Part shown: positions 6,933 to 16,002 of the stretch, piece after piece
How the letters are laid out: each line of letters begins with the position of its first letter
Position numbering within the stretch: position 1 is the stretch's first letter
DNA from: JAWLBM01 sp041687675
GTDB lineage: Bacteria; Pseudomonadota; Alphaproteobacteria; Rhizobiales; Pleomorphomonadaceae
DNA: 64,000 bases
NCBI GenBank assembly: GCA_041687675.1
Contig: JAWLBM010000001.1
Location: 62,001 to 126,000 of the forward strand
Direction of reading: 5' to 3'
Made by a program: the position numbers and the translations under genes
Notes under the pieces: generated by a model
Told to the model about the DNA's origin: nothing
What the model saw: the letters and a program-made list of their open reading frames with translations, nothing else
Databases searched by the model: none

Positions 6933-8302
6933 GCCTCCGCCCCTGGCCGCAGAGCCTCGCCGGCCAGCTCGTGCTGCTGCTGCTCGGCGCGCTGGTGCTC
7001 GCCCAGATCGCCACGGCGGTGATCTTCGCCGAGAGCCGGCGCTCGGCGCTGCGCGAGGCGGGCCGCGAGCAGGTGCTCGCCCGCGCCGCCGCGCTGGTGC
7101 GGCTCCTCGAGGAGACGCCGGCGGACCTCCACGGGCGCATCCTCCGCGCCGCCGAGGGCGGGTCCACCCGCTTCAGCCTGGACGAGGGCCCGCAGGTCGG
7201 CGCCGGCGACGCCGCCGACGGCCCGCTGGCGGCGGCGCTGCTGCGCGACGCCTTCGGCGCCCGCGAGGTGCGGGCCGCGATGATCGGCCGGCCCCGCATG
7301 CTGCACATGCACGACCGCGGCCGCGACGACGACGACGAGGACGACGGCCGCGCCCTCCGCGCCCGGGCGCCGGTGATCGCGCTCGCCGTCCGGCTGGAGG
7401 GCGGGCGCTGGCTCAATGCCGAGACGGCGCTGCCGGACCCGGCCCGTTTCGCCTGGCCGGCGCTGGTCTCGACGCTGCTGATCGGCGCCGCGCTGGTGGT
7501 GGTCGTGGTGCTGTCGGTGCGGCGGATCACCCGGCCGCTGCGCAAGCTCGCCACCGCCGCCGACCGCTTCGGCCGCGGCGAGAGCGTGCCGGACCTGAAG
7601 CCGGAGGGTCCGGAGGAGGTGCGCCGCACCATCGCCGCCTTCGACGCCATGCAGGCCCGTGTCGGCCGCTTCGTCGCCGACCGCACCCGGATGATCGCGG
7701 CGATCAGCCACGACCTCCGGACGCCGCTGACCTCGCTGCGGCTCCGCGCCGAGTTCGTCGAGGACGAGGACCTGCGCGAGAGGATCGTCGATACCGTCGA
7801 CGAGATGAGCCGGATGACCGAGGCGGCCCTCGCCTTCGCCCGCGACGAGGCGGACGGCGAGCGGGCCCGGCCGACCGACCTCTCGGCGCTGGTGCGCGCC
7901 GTCGCCGACGACTTCGCCGACCTCGGGGCCGACGTGACCGTGACCGGTCCCGAGCGGATCGAGCACGTGGTCCGGCCGGTGGCGCTGAGGCGGGCGCTGC
8001 GGAACCTCGTCGAGAACGCCGTGCGCTATGGCGAGCGGGCCCGGATCGCGCTGTCTGAGGGACCCGGCGAGGTGGTGGTCGCCATCGACGACGACGGGCC
8101 GGGCATTCCGCCGGAGCGGATGGAGGACGTGTTCGAGCCCTTCGTGCGGCTCGAGACCTCGCGCAGCGCCGAGACCGGCGGCGTCGGCCTGGGCCTTTCC
8201 ACCGCAAGGTCCATCGCCCGCGCCCATGGCGGCGACCTGACGCTGGCGAACCGCCCCGGCGGTGGGCTCACGGCGACGCTGCGGCTGCCGCGCGGCGCCT
8301 GA
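6929..8302 (+). CDS. Membrane sensor histidine kinase with acidic extracytoplasmic loop
   Basis: The kinase is 457 residues: TM1 about 12-34, a periplasmic domain to about 172, TM2 about 173-198, then HAMP. The HisKA H-box AAISHDLRTPL has His261. The ATPase N-box NLVENAVRYG, DDDGPGIP and the final GVGLGLSTARSIARAHGG motif are present. The periplasmic loop contains the very acidic cluster RDDDDEDDG near residues 128-136, next to HMHD. Such a patch could bind a divalent cation. Given the adjacent EF-hand gene, calcium is a reasonable but unproven signal. It is translated with the regulator by ATGA overlap. Confidence 0.93.
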   Translation: MSLRPWPQSLAGQLVLLLLGALVLAQIATAVIFAESRRSALREAGREQVLARAAALVRLLEETPADLHGRILRAAEGGSTRFSLDEGPQVGAGDAADGPLAAALLRDAFGAREVRAAMIGRPRMLHMHDRGRDDDDEDDGRALRARAPVIALAVRLEGGRWLNAETALPDPARFAWPALVSTLLIGAALVVVVVLSVRRITRPLRKLATAADRFGRGESVPDLKPEGPEEVRRTIAAFDAMQARVGRFVADRTRMIAAISHDLRTPLTSLRLRAEFVEDEDLRERIVDTVDEMSRMTEAALAFARDEADGERARPTDLSALVRAVADDFADLGADVTVTGPERIEHVVRPVALRRALRNLVENAVRYGERARIALSEGPGEVVVAIDDDGPGIPPERMEDVFEPFVRLETSRSAETGGVGLGLSTARSIARAHGGDLTLANRPGGGLTATLRLPRGA

Positions 8303-8372
8303 CCCCTTTGCCAACCCGGCCGGCAAGCGGCTATCACTCGGGGCCCGATCCCTCGAGCGAGAGCCGACCTCC

Positions 8373-9305
8373 ATGGCGCACACGCCCACCTTCGCCGTCC
8401 CGCCCAGCTTCCTCGGCATCGAATCGCGGGACCGCGCCGCCGACTATGTGATCGCCGGCATCCTGCTCGACGTCGGCGTCACCGGCCGCACCGGCAGCCG
8501 CGAGGGGCCGGCCGCGGTGCGGGCCGCGAGCCGCATGCTGGTCGACGGCGAGCACCCGGCGCACTGGGTCGACCCGGCGGCGATGCCGGTCGCCGACATC
8601 GGCAACTTCGACATCGCCCTCGGCGACATCGCGGCGAGCCTCGGGATGATCGAGCGGCAGGCCGCCGGGCTCTCCCACCTGCTCGCCATCGGCGGCGAGC
8701 ACGGCATCTCGCTGCCGCTCCTGCGGGCGCTGAAGGCGCGCGTCGGCGCGCCGCTCGCCATGGTGCACTTCGATGCCCATGTCGACACCTGGCCCGACAA
8801 CTTCGGCCAGGTCTACGGGCACGGCTCGCCCTTCTTCCATGCCATCGAGGAGGGACTGCTCGATCCCCGCCGGGTGGTCCAGATCGGCATCCGCTCGCCG
8901 GTGCCGCGCGACGTTTATGACTGGACGGTGGGCAAGGGCGTCACCATCCTCTCGGCGATCGACGTGCACGAGGCCGGACCGGCCGCCGTCGCGGAGCGGG
9001 TCCGGAGCGTGGTCGGCGAGCACCCCGCCTACTTCACCTTCGACGTCGACTGCCTCGACCCGGCCTTCGCGCCGGGCACCGGAACTCCGGAGATCGGCGG
9101 GCTTTTCTCCTGGCAGGTGCAGGCAATCATGCGCCGGCTCGGCGGCACCGACTTCCGCGGCATGGACGTGGTCGAGGTGGCGCCGGCCTACGACGTCTCT
9201 GAGATCACCGCCCTCGCGGCGGCGACGGTGATCTGGGAGTATCTCGCCCTGCTCGGGCGGGACCGGGATCGCGACGGTCACCGGCACGACACGCAGCAGC
9301 GGTAG
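8373..9305 (+). CDS. Agmatinase/ureohydrolase family protein
   Basis: This binuclear manganese hydrolase splits urea from guanidino compounds. At 310 residues it has all metal motifs: GGEHG, HFDAHVDT, DVDCLDPAFAPGTG and the late EVAP. ATG 8373 is preferred over upstream in-frame codons, which overlap the kinase C-terminus. The family includes agmatinase, guanidinobutyrase and related enzymes that sequence alone cannot separate. The neighbours (DUF1045-phnMN, 32 bases downstream) do not suggest a polyamine pathway. Its substrate is left open. Confidence 0.88.
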   Translation: MAHTPTFAVPPSFLGIESRDRAADYVIAGILLDVGVTGRTGSREGPAAVRAASRMLVDGEHPAHWVDPAAMPVADIGNFDIALGDIAASLGMIERQAAGLSHLLAIGGEHGISLPLLRALKARVGAPLAMVHFDAHVDTWPDNFGQVYGHGSPFFHAIEEGLLDPRRVVQIGIRSPVPRDVYDWTVGKGVTILSAIDVHEAGPAAVAERVRSVVGEHPAYFTFDVDCLDPAFAPGTGTPEIGGLFSWQVQAIMRRLGGTDFRGMDVVEVAPAYDVSEITALAAATVIWEYLALLGRDRDRDGHRHDTQQR

Positions 9306-9337
9306 ACGGGGCCGTACCGAGGGAGCCAGGCCGGATC

Positions 9338-10060
9338 ATGCGCTACGCCGTCTATTTCACGCCGGCCCCGGACACCGCGCTTGCCGCGGCCGGCGCAGCC
9401 TGGCTCGGCCGCGACGCCTTCCTCGACGAGAGGCTGCCGCAGCCGCCCGTGCCCGGCGTTGCGGCGGAGCGGCTCGCCGCCGTCACCGCCGATCCCCGCC
9501 GCTATGGCTTCCACGCCACGCTGAAGCCGCCCTTCGGCCTCGCCGCAGGCTGCGAGGAGGCGGCCCTCGTCGAGGCCTTCGAGAGGCTGGCGGACCGGCA
9601 GGCGGCGTTCGCGACCCGCCTCGCCGTCGGCCGGCTCGGCGGATTCCTGGCGTTGCTTCCGGCGGGGCCGGTCGCGGAACTGGAGGAGTTCGCCGCAACT
9701 GCGGTCCGCGACCTCGACCGGTTCCGCAGGGCGCCCGACGAGGCCGAACTCGCCCGCCGGCGGCGGGCCGGGCTGTCAGTCGCGGAGGAGCGGAACCTCG
9801 TCCGCTGGGGATACCCCTATGTCCTCGACTGCTTCCGCTTCCACATGACGCTGTCGCAGCGGCTCGGTGAACCGGAGCTGTCCGCCGTCGAACGGGCGGC
9901 CCGCGCCGCCTTCGACGACCTCCTCGACGAGCCGGTCGCCGTCGACACCCTCGGCCTCTTCGTCGAGCGGGAGCCCGGCGGCCCCTTCGCCGTGCTTCGA
10001 ACCGCCTCCCTCTCCGTGTCGCCCCGCGCCGGGGCATCCGCCACCGCGAGCCGTCAATGA
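9338..10060 (+). CDS. DUF1045 phosphonate-metabolism protein, 2H phosphoesterase-like
   Basis: The 240-residue product carries the two HxT motifs of the 2H phosphoesterase fold: HATLKPPF near residue 52 and HMTLSQRL near residue 170. DUF1045 proteins are annotated as putative phosphonate metabolism proteins and travel with phnM and phnN. By fold it could open or hydrolyse a cyclic phosphodiester from C-P lyase, a role otherwise filled by PhnP. The stop overlaps the phnM ATG by 4 bases. Confidence 0.85.
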   Translation: MRYAVYFTPAPDTALAAAGAAWLGRDAFLDERLPQPPVPGVAAERLAAVTADPRRYGFHATLKPPFGLAAGCEEAALVEAFERLADRQAAFATRLAVGRLGGFLALLPAGPVAELEEFAATAVRDLDRFRRAPDEAELARRRRAGLSVAEERNLVRWGYPYVLDCFRFHMTLSQRLGEPELSAVERAARAAFDDLLDEPVAVDTLGLFVEREPGGPFAVLRTASLSVSPRAGASATASRQ

Positions 10061-11196
10061 CCGAGATGATCCTGACCAACGCCAGGGTGGTGCTGCCGGA
10101 GGAGGTCGTGCAGGGCACCGTCGTCGTGCGCGACGGGCGGATCGCCGAGATCGCCGGGGGCACCACGGCGCGCGGCGACGACCTCGACGGCGACTGGCTG
10201 ATCCCGGGCATCGTCGAACTGCACACCGACCACCTCGAGAGCCACTACGCCCCCCGGCCGAAGGTGCGCTGGAACCCGCTCGCCTCGGTGCAGGCGCACG
10301 ACGCCCAGGTGGCGGCGTCCGGCATCACAACGGTGTTCGACGCCCTGCGCGTCGGCCTGGATCACGACCACGATCCGCTCGGCAACGCCGACATGCGCGG
10401 CCTTGCCGACGCCATCGAGGCGGGCGTCGCCGGCGACCGGCTCAGGGCCGACCATTTCATCCACCTGCGCTGCGAGGTCTCCGCACCCGACGCGCTGGAG
10501 GGGTTCCTGATGTTCGAGGCGGACCCCCGCGTGCGGCTCGTCTCGCTGATGGACCACACGCCCGGCCAGCGGCAGTTCAGCTCGATCGAGCACTTCAAGG
10601 CCTTCTATCTCGGCAGGGACGGCATCACCGAGGAGGCGCTGCTCGGGATGATCGAGTCGCGCACGGCGCTTTCCAACACATACGCCGCCCGGCACCGCGC
10701 CGAGATCGCCGCCCGCTGCCGCGCGGCCGGGATCGTCCTTGCCTCCCACGACGACGCCACCGCCGGGCATGTCCGCGAGGGGATCGGGCACGGCGTCGCC
10801 ATCGCCGAGTTCCCGACCACCTTCGAGGCCGCGGAGGCGGCGCGCGACGGGGGCCTCGCGATCCTGATGGGAGCGCCCAACGTGGTGCGCGGCGGCTCCC
10901 ACTCGGGCAACGTGGCGGCGAGGGCGCTGCTCGAGCGGGGGCTGCTCGACATCCTCTCCTCCGACTACGTGCCCTTCTCGCTGATCCACGCCGCCTTCAT
11001 GGTGGCCGGCGGCGAGGGCGGGATCGGCGTGCCGGCGGCGATCGCCACCATCACCCGCAACCCGGCCGCCGCGGCCGGGCTCGACGACCGCGGCGCCATC
11101 GAGCCCGGCCGGCGCGCCGACCTCGTCCGCGTCCGCCTCGACCACGAGGTGCCGCTGGTCCGCGCGGTCTGGCGCGAGGGGAGGCGGGTGTCGTGA
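10057..11196 (+). CDS. phnM: Alpha-D-ribose 1-methylphosphonate 5-triphosphate diphosphatase PhnM
   Basis: PhnM belongs to the amidohydrolase superfamily and removes pyrophosphate from the triphosphorylated ribose-phosphonate intermediate of the C-P lyase pathway. The 379 residues include the metal motif ELHTDHLESH, the HFIHLRCE segment, ASHDDAT and the late SSDYVP. It is coupled on both sides by stop/start overlaps to DUF1045 and phnN. The catalytic core genes phnGHIJKL are not in the window. Confidence 0.92.
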   Translation: MTEMILTNARVVLPEEVVQGTVVVRDGRIAEIAGGTTARGDDLDGDWLIPGIVELHTDHLESHYAPRPKVRWNPLASVQAHDAQVAASGITTVFDALRVGLDHDHDPLGNADMRGLADAIEAGVAGDRLRADHFIHLRCEVSAPDALEGFLMFEADPRVRLVSLMDHTPGQRQFSSIEHFKAFYLGRDGITEEALLGMIESRTALSNTYAARHRAEIAARCRAAGIVLASHDDATAGHVREGIGHGVAIAEFPTTFEAAEAARDGGLAILMGAPNVVRGGSHSGNVAARALLERGLLDILSSDYVPFSLIHAAFMVAGGEGGIGVPAAIATITRNPAAAAGLDDRGAIEPGRRADLVRVRLDHEVPLVRAVWREGRRVS

Positions 11197-11750
11197 CCGG
11201 CGTCTTCGTGCCGATCGTCGGGCCGTCCGGCGCCGGCAAGGACACGCTCATCGCGGCGGCGCGGAGCCGGCTCGCCGGCGATCCCCGCTTCCACTTCGTC
11301 CGCCGGGTGGTCACCCGGCACGAAGGCGGCAACGAGGAGCACGACACGGCCGGCCTGGAGGAGTTCGCCGCCCGCCGGGCCGCCGGCGAGTTCGTGCTCG
11401 CCTGGGGCGCGCACGGGCTGTTCTACGGGATTCCCGCCTCGGCGCTCTCGGCCGTGGCCGTCGGCCGGGTGGTCGTCGCCAACCTCTCCCGCGGGGCCGT
11501 GGTCGAGGCCCTCGCCGCCTTCCCGGCCGTCCGCGTGGTGGAGGTGACCGCCCCGCCCGAGGTCATCGCCGCGCGCCTCGCCGCCCGGGCGCGGGAGGGC
11601 GCCGCCGAGATCGAGCGGCGCCTTGCCCGCCCGGCGCCCGCCCTCCCGGCCGGAACGGTGGCGCTTGCCAACGACGGCCCGCTGGAGCGGAGCGCGGCGC
11701 GGCTGGTCGCCCTCCTCGAGGATCTCGCCCGCAGCGGGGTGGCTCAGTAA
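11193..11750 (+). CDS. phnN: Ribose 1,5-bisphosphate phosphokinase PhnN
   Basis: PhnN converts ribose 1,5-bisphosphate to PRPP, salvaging the sugar after C-P cleavage. It is a 185-residue guanylate-kinase-like P-loop protein with Walker A GPSGAGKDT near residue 10 and the RRVVTRHEGGNEEHD substrate region. It starts with GTG overlapping the phnM stop. Its 3' end overlaps by 7 bases the end of the convergent binding-protein gene. Confidence 0.92.
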   Translation: MTGVFVPIVGPSGAGKDTLIAAARSRLAGDPRFHFVRRVVTRHEGGNEEHDTAGLEEFAARRAAGEFVLAWGAHGLFYGIPASALSAVAVGRVVVANLSRGAVVEALAAFPAVRVVEVTAPPEVIAARLAARAREGAAEIERRLARPAPALPAGTVALANDGPLERSAARLVALLEDLARSGVAQ

Positions 11751-12655
11751 AGGCTCCGGGGAAAGAAGCGGAGGTGGAGGTCGGCGAGCACGCCGTCCGC
11801 CTCCAGCGCGCGGAGCGCATCGTCGATCGCGCGCCAGAGGGGGGCGTTGTCGCGCCCGACCGCGATGGTGAGCCCGCGGCCGAAGTAGGCCGGCTCTGTC
11901 CAGGCTCCGTCCGCCAGCGTGCAGCAGGCCGAGCCCTCGGGTCCGGTCAGCCAGAACACCAGGGGCAGCGCCCCGTCGAAGACGGCGTCGGCACGTCCCT
12001 CCGAGAGCGCGGCGAGGGCCTCGGCCAGGCTCTCCGTCTCGAGCCGCCCGGTGGCGGGAAAGAAGTCGGCGAGGTAGTCGGCGTAGCGCGTTCCCGACAC
12101 CACCGCGACCGTCCTGCCCGCCATGGTTTCCGGCACCGGCTCGATCCTCGCCTCGCCGCGCACGGCGAAGCGGGCCGGCAGGCGCAGGTAGGGCCGGCTG
12201 TAGGAGACGAGGCGGCGCAGGCCGGGCGTGTCCTTGAGCCCGGCGATGATCGCGTCCGCCTCGTTGGAGGCCACCGCGTCGACCAGCATCGGGAAGCCCC
12301 GCACCTGCATCGTGCAGGGCACCTGCAGGCGGGCGCAGATCGCCCGGGCGAGTTCGACGTTGAAGCCGGTGAGACGCCCGCCGCCATCGAGGAAGTTGAA
12401 GGGCGGGAAGTCGTCCGAGGTGACGAAGCGGATCGAGCCGGGCCGCTCCGGCCCGGGCTCGCCCGTGGCCGGCGGCAGGAAGCGGGGGACCGTGATCGGC
12501 GTGACAGTGTGCTCCGCCGCTGTCACGGAACCGGCGCCCGGGCCGTTGAACACGGTCACGGCCAGCGCGACAGTGGCGACGGCATGCACGAAAAAGTTGT
12601 GCGATTTCGAATAGATGCGGCCCACCACCGACCTCGATCCCCTGCGACTCGCCAC
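11744..12655 (-). CDS. Extracellular solute-binding protein, family 3 (polar amino-acid type)
   Basis: The 303-residue product is a periplasmic binding protein. A hydrophobic segment (VATVALAVTVFNG) ends in an AXA-like TAAEH cleavage site. The type 3 fold follows with FVTSDDFPPFNFLDGGG, GFNVELARAIC and the C-terminal hinge-lobe sequence. No permease or ATPase is adjacent, so it is an orphan. The start is uncertain: GTG 12655 gives a basic n-region and overlaps the divergent glycosyltransferase start, while GTG 12589 gives a shorter leader without positive charge. The ligand cannot be assigned. Confidence 0.8.
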   Translation of the reverse strand: MASRRGSRSVVGRIYSKSHNFFVHAVATVALAVTVFNGPGAGSVTAAEHTVTPITVPRFLPPATGEPGPERPGSIRFVTSDDFPPFNFLDGGGRLTGFNVELARAICARLQVPCTMQVRGFPMLVDAVASNEADAIIAGLKDTPGLRRLVSYSRPYLRLPARFAVRGEARIEPVPETMAGRTVAVVSGTRYADYLADFFPATGRLETESLAEALAALSEGRADAVFDGALPLVFWLTGPEGSACCTLADGAWTEPAYFGRGLTIAVGRDNAPLWRAIDDALRALEADGVLADLHLRFFPRSLY

Positions 12656-14717
12656 CCCCGTCCGGGCGCCGAGGCTATCGGACCCGGCCGCTGCGCGGAA
12701 GCCGGCAGGCGGGCTGCCGGTCGTGTCGGCACCGGCGGCCGCGCTGCTCGACCGCCTGGCGCCGCCGGTCGACGCCCGGCGGGCGCTGGTGCAAGGGCGG
12801 CCGGGGGTCCTGGTGGCCGTCCGCGCCGGCGAGGGCGGCCGCCCGCCCGGCGTCGTCTCCGCCTGGTTCGCCGGACCCGTGGACCTCGCGGCTGCGGAGG
12901 AGGCCGCGGCGACGGACGATCCTGTCGGCCTGCTCGCGCGCCTCGTCCCGGGCGGCGAGCGGACGATCTACGCCCTGGCGGCGGCGCGGCGGGGGCTGCG
13001 CTTCCTTCCCGACCTCGGCCACCTCGCGCCGGCGATGCCGCGGCCGCCACCGCCCCGGGTCGCCGCCGCGCTCGCCGCCTTCCGCTTCCGCACGGCGGAC
13101 GGGGAGCCGCTCCTCGTCGTCGCGCCGCCGTCGCGGCGGCTGCTCGACCGGCTGGACGCGCTCGCGGGCCAGGGCGGCGTCGCGGTGACCACGCCGCGGC
13201 TGCTCGAGGCCCGCCTGCAGGATCTCGCGGCCGGCCGCTGGATGGCGGCCGCCGCCGGGCGGCTCGCGCGGGCCGCCCCGGACCTTTCGGCCCGGGATCG
13301 TCCGGGGATCGCCGGACGGGTGGCGATCGTGGCCGGGGTCGCCGCGCCGCCGGCGATCCTCGCGCTCGATCCCGACCTCCTGCTCGCCCTCGCACATGTC
13401 GTCTCGGCGGTGTCCTTCGCCGCGCTCGCCTACCTGAGGCTGCTCGCCTGCTCCGGCGCCGCCGCGCGGATCCCGCCGCCGCCGCTCGCCGACGCGCGGC
13501 TGCCGGGCTACACCGTTCTCGTGGCGCTTTACCGCGAGGCGGCCATGGTGCCGGGCCTGGTGGCCGCGCTCGACCGCCTCGACTATCCGCGCGACCGCTT
13601 CGAGGTCCGATTCCTGCTCGAGGCGGAGGACCTGGAGACCATCGCGGCGGTTGAGCGGTCGATCGCCGGCCGGCCCTGCTTCCGCCGCGCGGTCTGCCCG
13701 CCCGGGGCGCCGCGGACGAAGCCCCGGGCGCTCGCGCTCGGCCTCGCCATGGCCCGGGGCGACCTCGTCACGGTCTACGACGCCGAGGACCGGCCGCATC
13801 CGGGGCAGCTCCGCGCCGCCGCGGCGGCCTTCGTCGCGGGGCCGCGGCACCTCGCCTGCGTCCAGGCGCGGCTCGAGGTCGACCGGATCCGCGGCGGCCT
13901 GCAGCGGCAGTTCGCGCTGGAATACCTGGTGCTCTTCGCCGGGATGCTGCCCTGGCTCGCCGAGCGGGGCCTGCCGATGCCGCTCGGCGGCACCTCCAAC
14001 CACTTCCGCCGCGAGGCGCTGGAGGCGGCGCTGGGCTGGGATCCGTGGAATGTCACCGAGGACGCCGACCTCGGCCTCCGGCTGATGCGCTTCGGCTTCG
14101 CCATCGACGTGGTCGACAGCGCCACCCGGGAGGAAGCCCCCGCCCGGCTGCCGCCCTGGCTCCGCCAGCGGCGCCGCTGGATCAAGGGCTGGATGGTGAC
14201 CGCGGTGGTCCACGGCGGCCGGCCCGCCGCGCTGGCCCGCGAGATCGGCGGACGCAACGCCGCCATGGTGGTCGCGCACGGGCTCGCCAACGTGGCGGCG
14301 CCGCTCTGCCACCCGGTCGGGCTCGCCCTCCTCGCCCTGCACCTCACCGGCCTGCTGCCGCTTCCCTTCGGCACCAGCTTCGTCGGCGACGTGCTGTTCG
14401 CCGCCTCCCTCACCGGGCTCGGCCTCGGCTACGGCGCAAGCGTGGTCGCCGCACGACGCCTGGCGGCGGCCTGCGGCCGACCCGACCTCGCCCCGGCGAC
14501 CTGGTGGCTGCCCGCCTACTGGCTGCTCGCCTCCTGGGCCGCCTGGCGGGCCCTCGCCGAACTCGTCGTGGCGCCGCACCGCTGGGACAAGACCCCGCAC
14601 GACCCGCACGACGGCGGCGAGTCCGACGCATGGGACGATGCCGGATCGGCAGAAGTCACACGAGGGGAGCGAGGTGGAGAGCTGGAGCGGGTGAAGGGAA
14701 TCGAACCCTCGTCGTGA
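12615..14717 (+). CDS. Family 2 glycosyltransferase with N-terminal extra domain, membrane bound
   Basis: This 700-residue GT2 enzyme has a roughly 230-residue N-terminal region, then transmembrane helices around 235-270. The GT-A domain shows VALYRE, VTVYDAEDRPHP (metal-binding Asp), TEDADLGLR and the QRRRWIKGWM processivity motif. C-terminal membrane helices follow, and the WDKTPH motif common in this subfamily. It probably polymerises or transfers sugars to an envelope glycan. The last dozen codons (ending KGIEPSS) read through the complement of the tRNA-Gly gene, so the true functional end is about residue 675. The start overlaps the divergent binding-protein gene and may lie further in. 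Confidence 0.85.
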   Translation: MRPTTDLDPLRLATPVRAPRLSDPAAARKPAGGLPVVSAPAAALLDRLAPPVDARRALVQGRPGVLVAVRAGEGGRPPGVVSAWFAGPVDLAAAEEAAATDDPVGLLARLVPGGERTIYALAAARRGLRFLPDLGHLAPAMPRPPPPRVAAALAAFRFRTADGEPLLVVAPPSRRLLDRLDALAGQGGVAVTTPRLLEARLQDLAAGRWMAAAAGRLARAAPDLSARDRPGIAGRVAIVAGVAAPPAILALDPDLLLALAHVVSAVSFAALAYLRLLACSGAAARIPPPPLADARLPGYTVLVALYREAAMVPGLVAALDRLDYPRDRFEVRFLLEAEDLETIAAVERSIAGRPCFRRAVCPPGAPRTKPRALALGLAMARGDLVTVYDAEDRPHPGQLRAAAAAFVAGPRHLACVQARLEVDRIRGGLQRQFALEYLVLFAGMLPWLAERGLPMPLGGTSNHFRREALEAALGWDPWNVTEDADLGLRLMRFGFAIDVVDSATREEAPARLPPWLRQRRRWIKGWMVTAVVHGGRPAALAREIGGRNAAMVVAHGLANVAAPLCHPVGLALLALHLTGLLPLPFGTSFVGDVLFAASLTGLGLGYGASVVAARRLAAACGRPDLAPATWWLPAYWLLASWAAWRALAELVVAPHRWDKTPHDPHDGGESDAWDDAGSAEVTRGERGGELERVKGIEPSS

Positions 14718-14756
14718 GCTTGGGAAGCTCCTGCTCTACCATTGAGCTACACCCGC
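14683..14756 (-). tRNA. tRNA-Gly (anticodon CCC)
   Basis: On the minus strand the acceptor arms GCGGGTG/CACCCGC pair and are followed by discriminator T and encoded CCA (14683-14685). The D-arm begins TAGCTCAATGGTAGAGC. The anticodon stem GGAGC/GCTCA has loop TTCCCAA, giving anticodon CCC. The T-arm is AGGGTTCGATTCCCT. All four arms fold without gaps. Confidence 0.97.
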
Positions 14757-14813
14757 ATGCCCTCTAGATCGCAGGCGCCCCCGCGTCCTGTCAAGAGCCC
14801 CGCGAGCGCCCGC

Positions 14814-15905
14814 TCAGCGGAAGTGCTTGGAGAGCTTCAGCCCCTGGGCCTGGTAGCTGGAGCCGAGGCCCTGGCCGTAGAGCGCGGCCGGCGTCTCCAG
14901 CATCCGCTCGTAGACGAGCCGGCCGATGGTCTGGCCGTGGTCGAGGATGAACGGCACCTCGCGCGAGCGCACCTCCAGCACCGCCCGCGAGCCGGACCCG
15001 CCGGCCGGCGCATGGCCGAAGCCGGGGTCGAAGAAGCCGGCGTAGTGGACGCGGAACTCGCCCACCAGCGGGTCGATCGCCACCATCTCGGCGGCGGTCT
15101 CCGGCGGCACCTGCACCGCCTCGCGGGAGGCCAGGATGTAGAACTCGTCCGGGTCGAGGATGAAGGACGCCTCGCCGCGGGCGTGGATCGGCTCCCAGAA
15201 GTCGAGGTGGTCGTGGGCGGCCTTGACGTCGACGTCGATCACCCCGGTGTGGCGCTTGGCCCGGTAGCCGATCAGCGCGCCCGGCCCCTCGCGGCGCAGG
15301 TCGATCGACAGCGCAAGGCCGTTCTCGAACACCGCCGGGTCGTGGTCGACCAGCGGCGAGCGGGCGTGCAGCGCCGCGAGTTCCTCGTCACCCAGCCGGG
15401 CGTCGCCGATCCGGAAGCGGACCTGGGAAAGCCGCGAGCCGGTGCGGACCAGCACCGGGAAGGTGCGCGGGCTCACCTCCACGTAGAGCGGCCCGCGGTA
15501 GCCATGGGCGATGGTGTCGAAGGCGGCCGCGCGGTCGGTGATCACGCGGGTGAAGACGTCGATGCGGCCGGTCGAGCTCTTCGGGTTGGCGGAGGCGGAG
15601 ACGTCGGGCGGCAGCGCCAGCCGCTCCAGCACCGGCACGAGGTAGACGCAGCCGGTCTCCAGCACCGCCCCGCCGGTGAGGTCGATGGTGTGCAGCTTCA
15701 GCCGCTCGAGCTTGTCGTGCACGCTGGACTGCGGGCCGGGCAGGAAGCTCGCCCTCAGCCGGTGGGCCACCGAGCCGAGGCGCAGGTCGAGGCTCGCCGG
15801 CTGGACCTGGTCCGCGTCGAAGGGCTTGGCGGACTGGATGGCGCCTTTGTCGGCGAGCTCCTCGATCCGGTGCGAGGGCAGGATGCCGGCGGCGGTGGCG
15901 GTCAT
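14814..15905 (-). CDS. dcd: 2'-deoxycytidine 5'-triphosphate deaminase, long alphaproteobacterial form
   Basis: The enzyme deaminates dCTP to dUTP for thymidylate supply. At 363 residues it is about twice the length of the E. coli Dcd and matches the tandem-domain alphaproteobacterial type. Recognisable pieces are QPASLDLRLG near residue 35, ANPKSSTGRIDVFTRVI (the conserved SSxGR-type trimer contact) and the second-domain end IGRLVYERM. It is divergent from the ligase-associated exonuclease with a 97-base gap. Confidence 0.9.
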   Translation of the reverse strand: MTATAAGILPSHRIEELADKGAIQSAKPFDADQVQPASLDLRLGSVAHRLRASFLPGPQSSVHDKLERLKLHTIDLTGGAVLETGCVYLVPVLERLALPPDVSASANPKSSTGRIDVFTRVITDRAAAFDTIAHGYRGPLYVEVSPRTFPVLVRTGSRLSQVRFRIGDARLGDEELAALHARSPLVDHDPAVFENGLALSIDLRREGPGALIGYRAKRHTGVIDVDVKAAHDHLDFWEPIHARGEASFILDPDEFYILASREAVQVPPETAAEMVAIDPLVGEFRVHYAGFFDPGFGHAPAGGSGSRAVLEVRSREVPFILDHGQTIGRLVYERMLETPAALYGQGLGSSYQAQGLKLSKHFR

Positions 15906-16002
15906 GGACTGGCTCGTCTGGCTGGTCGTCTTCGGCGGCGGACCCTATCAGGTCGGCTCGCCCATTGGGAAGTTCGATCCCGAACGCTATCTCTTCGGCA
16001 CG

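Noticed and set aside
6893..8419. 508-codon minus-strand frame over the histidine kinase
   Set aside because: It is the shadow of a kinase with complete H, N and G boxes and has no recognisable protein features.
14045..14767. Plus-strand frame ending GNRTLVVSLGSS across the tRNA
   Set aside because: It is the translation of the tRNA complement and of the glycosyltransferase in the wrong frame; such tails are well-known annotation artefacts.
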